From Pristionchus mayeri (taxonomy: Eukaryota > Nematoda > Chromadorea > Rhabditida > Neodiplogasteridae): 64,000 nucleotides of DNA. The notes beneath the pieces were generated by a model. It was not told the origin of the DNA and made no database searches. It saw only the letters and a program-made list of their open reading frames with translations. Location: positions 9,982,001 to 10,046,000 of the forward strand of contig BTRK01000005.1 of the NCBI GenBank assembly GCA_036245805.1. Reading direction: 5' to 3'. The position numbers were made by a program, and so were the translations under genes. Shown one piece after another: positions 60,901 to 64,000 of this stretch; the first letter of the stretch is position 1, and the number at the start of each line of letters is the position of its first letter.

Positions 60901-63900
60901 ATGGTGTGAATCTCCTCTAAGAACATGAGATAATCTAGGGGGTGCTTGCTTGGTTATCCGATATAGTTCATTTAATTGAGAGACTTGCCCAACATTAGTT
61001 CTCGATTTATCAACGAGATCGATCTCATCTGCATTAGAGTGGGCGGAGATTCAGCTGCTACGATGTCATCGGTACTGCAGCAATCGCAACAATTCGACCT
61101 TATCTGAGGTCCATTGTGGGTGCATTATATTCGTGAAGACATTCAACAGATCACTGATGCGCGATGCGGAAAATAATTTTAAAACATAGTGTTGCACTGA
61201 TCTCACTGGCAGATTGACTTTCAAAATTCGAGTGAAATCGCGACAAAAAAAAGAAATATTGACACCAAATGAAAGATGATGAATAGGATTCGTTGCAACT
61301 TCATTAGTTTCAACCTCAGCTAAAGTAATCTAGGTGGAGTAGAAGATCGTTTGGTCGCTGAGGTACCGTAACGTTCCTACTCCGCCGAGGTTATGGTATC
61401 GAAGTGGTTAAAAACAGGATCGACTGAGGGAATATGGGCCTAGACACTTGTTAATATCCTATCCCGCATTCTTTCGGCGCCGATGCCATACGTGCGGAAG
61501 AATTACGATACTGACTACTACTATGACTTTTTTTCCGTAGTGACGTGGATGAGGCGTTGGAGTTAAGAATGATTGACTCATCTTCGATACGATTCATGCT
61601 GTCGGAAAAATCGAGGAGAGTAAATGCTGCAAGTTTAGTTGATGATATTTAGTTGTTTCCAATTGGTGATTTTCCGTTTCACAGGTTATACTTATCCACT
61701 TGGCGGCTCCCCCATTGATTATTACTGTTATTCGCTAATACTCCAGTTGCTGCCGGTGGGATGTACAAAATAATTCCAAAATGGAGATAATCTATTCTTA
61801 AAATAATGTACTCGAAAAGAAGAAGGAAATTTAGCGACTCGGCCTGCACCTTCGTTTTTGTTGTGAATAGTTATTATTTGAAACATGAACCGCACGAATA
61901 ATTTACTGAAGAAGTGCGCTGTCAATCCATTTGAAGCAATAGCGAGGCGCTGATTACTCGGGTGCGCTGTACCTCGGAAATCTTTGTTTTATTTCAGAAT
62001 GCTCCACGAGATAATTCGCATCTGTAGCTGATTGGTCAGATTCTGCATAGCGCGAGGCTGCGGTGACTCCCTGTGTCCCATTAATTGCAACAAGTCATAT
62101 GTTTCCGCTAATAAATGTTAGTTTATTTTATTTTTAATAAACCAGAGCGATACGATTGGTGTGCGATTCTTCACAATGTATTATTTTATTTCATGCTAAA
62201 CGAAGCCTACTCAACCAAAATTGGGTTGCAAGAATTGCTGTTGTAGCGACGCTGAAACATGAAGCAACTGCTCTAAAATTTGAAACAAATGATCATTTTT
62301 ATTTCTTAAAACTGATAGCACATGTTCAATTGTTGCAGCATTTCTGTGGTTAACGTCGATGTTGATGCTGCTGTGAGACTGAGGGCGAATCTTCAGCATG
62401 AGCGAGCAGCGGTGCTTTCCTTCGACGTGCTGTTTGTAGGACAATGATTTTTGATTTTAAGATTTTTTGAGCAGTTCCACACAATCCATTGATGGTAGCT
62501 GCTTTTTGTGCTCTTGAAGAAGCGATGAAACGTGAACCGCACCAGCACTTCTCTTGTTTATGCAATTTTTCGATTTTTCCCGGACTGCACAATTATTTAC
62601 CAACGAATCCCTCTCAAACTGCCAATTTATAATTGTATCGGAAGAGTTTAAAAAAATAGTCCAACATGAATAGTGCCTTTTGCATGGTGGGGCTGCGGAA
62701 ATCGCACGGTCGAATTTCCATTTTTTAGATGTGCGAGTTGTTGTGTATGGATCACACGAAGAAGGAATGCATTTTTCCCCTTTGAAGGAAATGAGTTTGT
62801 TGCGATCGGACAGGCGACTAATATTTAATTTGAGACTTTTATGTTTCAATCCAATGATTTTCGGTTTTACTGATACGTCTTATGTTTCTCGCGTTCGCGC
62901 TTCACCACTGCTTTAATAGAAGATTGTGCCGCCAGTGAATGATTCTGTAGCTCGTTAAGGTGAAATAAGACATTCACGCCGTAACATTACAGTATCATGT
63001 CTCTCTTTTCAGCACTTCTGATAATACTGTCACCAGTTCTGCACTGATTAATCACACTTGCTGGAGACTCCCAAAAATTCCAAGACACATGTTTTATTGT
63101 TTTTCTACGGCCTTCACCGCTGATCAACAAAATGACATGATGAAAGAGAGTGTTCAAAAAGGACTCTAACCAGTCCATACATTCGCTCTCTATTTACCGT
63201 CTTATAACAAAGACACACAGATGTAGATGTACCACTCAGAAAACATCAACCGTGTAAATGGAAGCAACTCGAATAAGTGATATCCGCGAAACGTAAGATC
63301 AGAAACTCGAAACATCAGGAAATATCATCACATAATATTTCACCTCACTCCTTCGGTCGATGAAAAGAATCTTTTTCGTGCGAGTCGTGTTGACCAGCAT
63401 GCGCATTTACGAGACATGTTTACTCTTACTCGGTGTTCATTATGATTTTCCCAATATTTGGGAAAAATGACGACCTCTTTAAATGGCACACCTTCAGATT
63501 TCGCGTTTCGCCACCTCAGCAATAGGTGTGCGAGGGTGAGCACTTCGATCGGCTGTCATTTACATCGTTAAATAAATACTCACAATCAGCAGGGTCGTCG
63601 AAATGCTGCTGCTTTCTCCTCCATTATTCTGCACGAACTCAGAGACGATGATGCGAAGGAATAACTCAACGGCGCTTAAAATAATTGTGTTGCAGTCATA
63701 ATTCAAAAACTAACGGATTTGCTGGTTGTTAGTGTTGGGAAAACAATGACGATTAAATGAAAAAATCGATATCCATCGAATTAAACAGAGTTCGACTACC
63801 TATCTCACAGAAATGGTTCTCAGTGTCTTCCCGGATCGTGACGCGTAGTAGATTCGTCAAAAAAAAATCTTCACGAGACAATTTCACAACTGTTCTCTCA

Positions 63901-64000
63901 ACTAACAATATTTTTTTTTAAACCACCTCTCACCGGAGCGACGGCGCAGCTGCAGTCGCTGCCGCACAGAATTAAGCGCCTGGCATTGCGCATACAAAGT
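58000..64000. other. Six kilobases without a recognisable gene
   Basis: Open frames up to 130 codons exist (for example minus strand 62849-62457 and 58637-58260). I find no domain, no signal peptide and no set of phase-compatible exons for any of them. No inverted or tandem repeat of note was seen. It may be intergenic sequence, a large intron of a gene beyond the right edge, or an upstream regulatory region. Confidence 0.45.

Noticed and set aside
62457..62849. 130-codon minus-strand open frame near the right edge
   Set aside because: No recognisable motif; adjacent overlapping frames of similar length and no compatible splice sites. Left unannotated as a gene.

Overview
The window looks like animal DNA from a nematode. 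Split genes carry short exons, GTRAGT donors and TTTCAG acceptors; one gene contains a Major Sperm Protein (MSP) domain; one encodes a C-type lectin plus CUB protein of the kind expanded in free-living rhabditids; and two gene pairs sit head-to-tail about 125 bp apart, as in nematode operons. I cannot name the species; a diplogastrid or other rhabditid would fit. There are no bacterial features, rRNA genes or CRISPR arrays. All exon models were read by eye from splice signals and frame.

Layout. 1-3.3 kb: 3' part of a Ser/Thr-rich protein gene in which a 69-bp exon plus its 146-bp intron is tandemly repeated 11 times. 3.5-4.4 kb: a hAT-type element with an 8-bp target duplication. 6.0-6.7 kb: a dead mariner transposase. 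7.06-13.65 kb (-): a complete 16-exon purple acid phosphatase gene, with a 2.4 kb TTAA-flanked element in intron 2 and two hairpins in later introns. 13.8-18.3 kb: a mariner-type MITE and a 3.1 kb foldback element with a second foldback nested in one arm. 19.1-20.7 kb (-): CCCH zinc-finger gene A. 21.0-23.6 kb: a second foldback. 23.6-28.7 kb: a large palindrome made of two inverted copies of the 5' part of a DNA transposon, with a third element inserted at its centre. 26.3-35.2 kb: the full transposon, TIR to TIR, encoding two proteins and interrupted by two inverted 1,265-bp mariner-type copies. 35.8-45.1 kb (+): genes C, D and B. C and D share an N-terminal domain, B is a CCCH zinc-finger paralogue of A, and C combines the D-type domain with a finger resembling those of B. 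A 2 kb foldback lies in a D intron. 45.5-51.9 kb (-): a damaged MSP-domain membrane protein gene and, upstream of it, a C-type lectin/CUB gene, with a 1.9 kb foldback in an MSP-gene intron. 52.9-54.1 kb (-): a damaged C2H2 protein related to the cargo of the TTAA element. 54.2-58.0 kb: more foldbacks. 58-64 kb: no recognisable gene.

What stands out: (i) the two-gene transposon and its palindrome, whose arms act as natural empty-site controls for the insertions; (ii) a family of very long foldback elements sharing one terminus; (iii) the split or fused CCCH gene family; (iv) precise phase-preserving exon amplification; (v) intronic pre-miRNA-like hairpins. Several gene-like regions at 45-54 kb carry one-base frame breaks, which may be decay or assembly indels.
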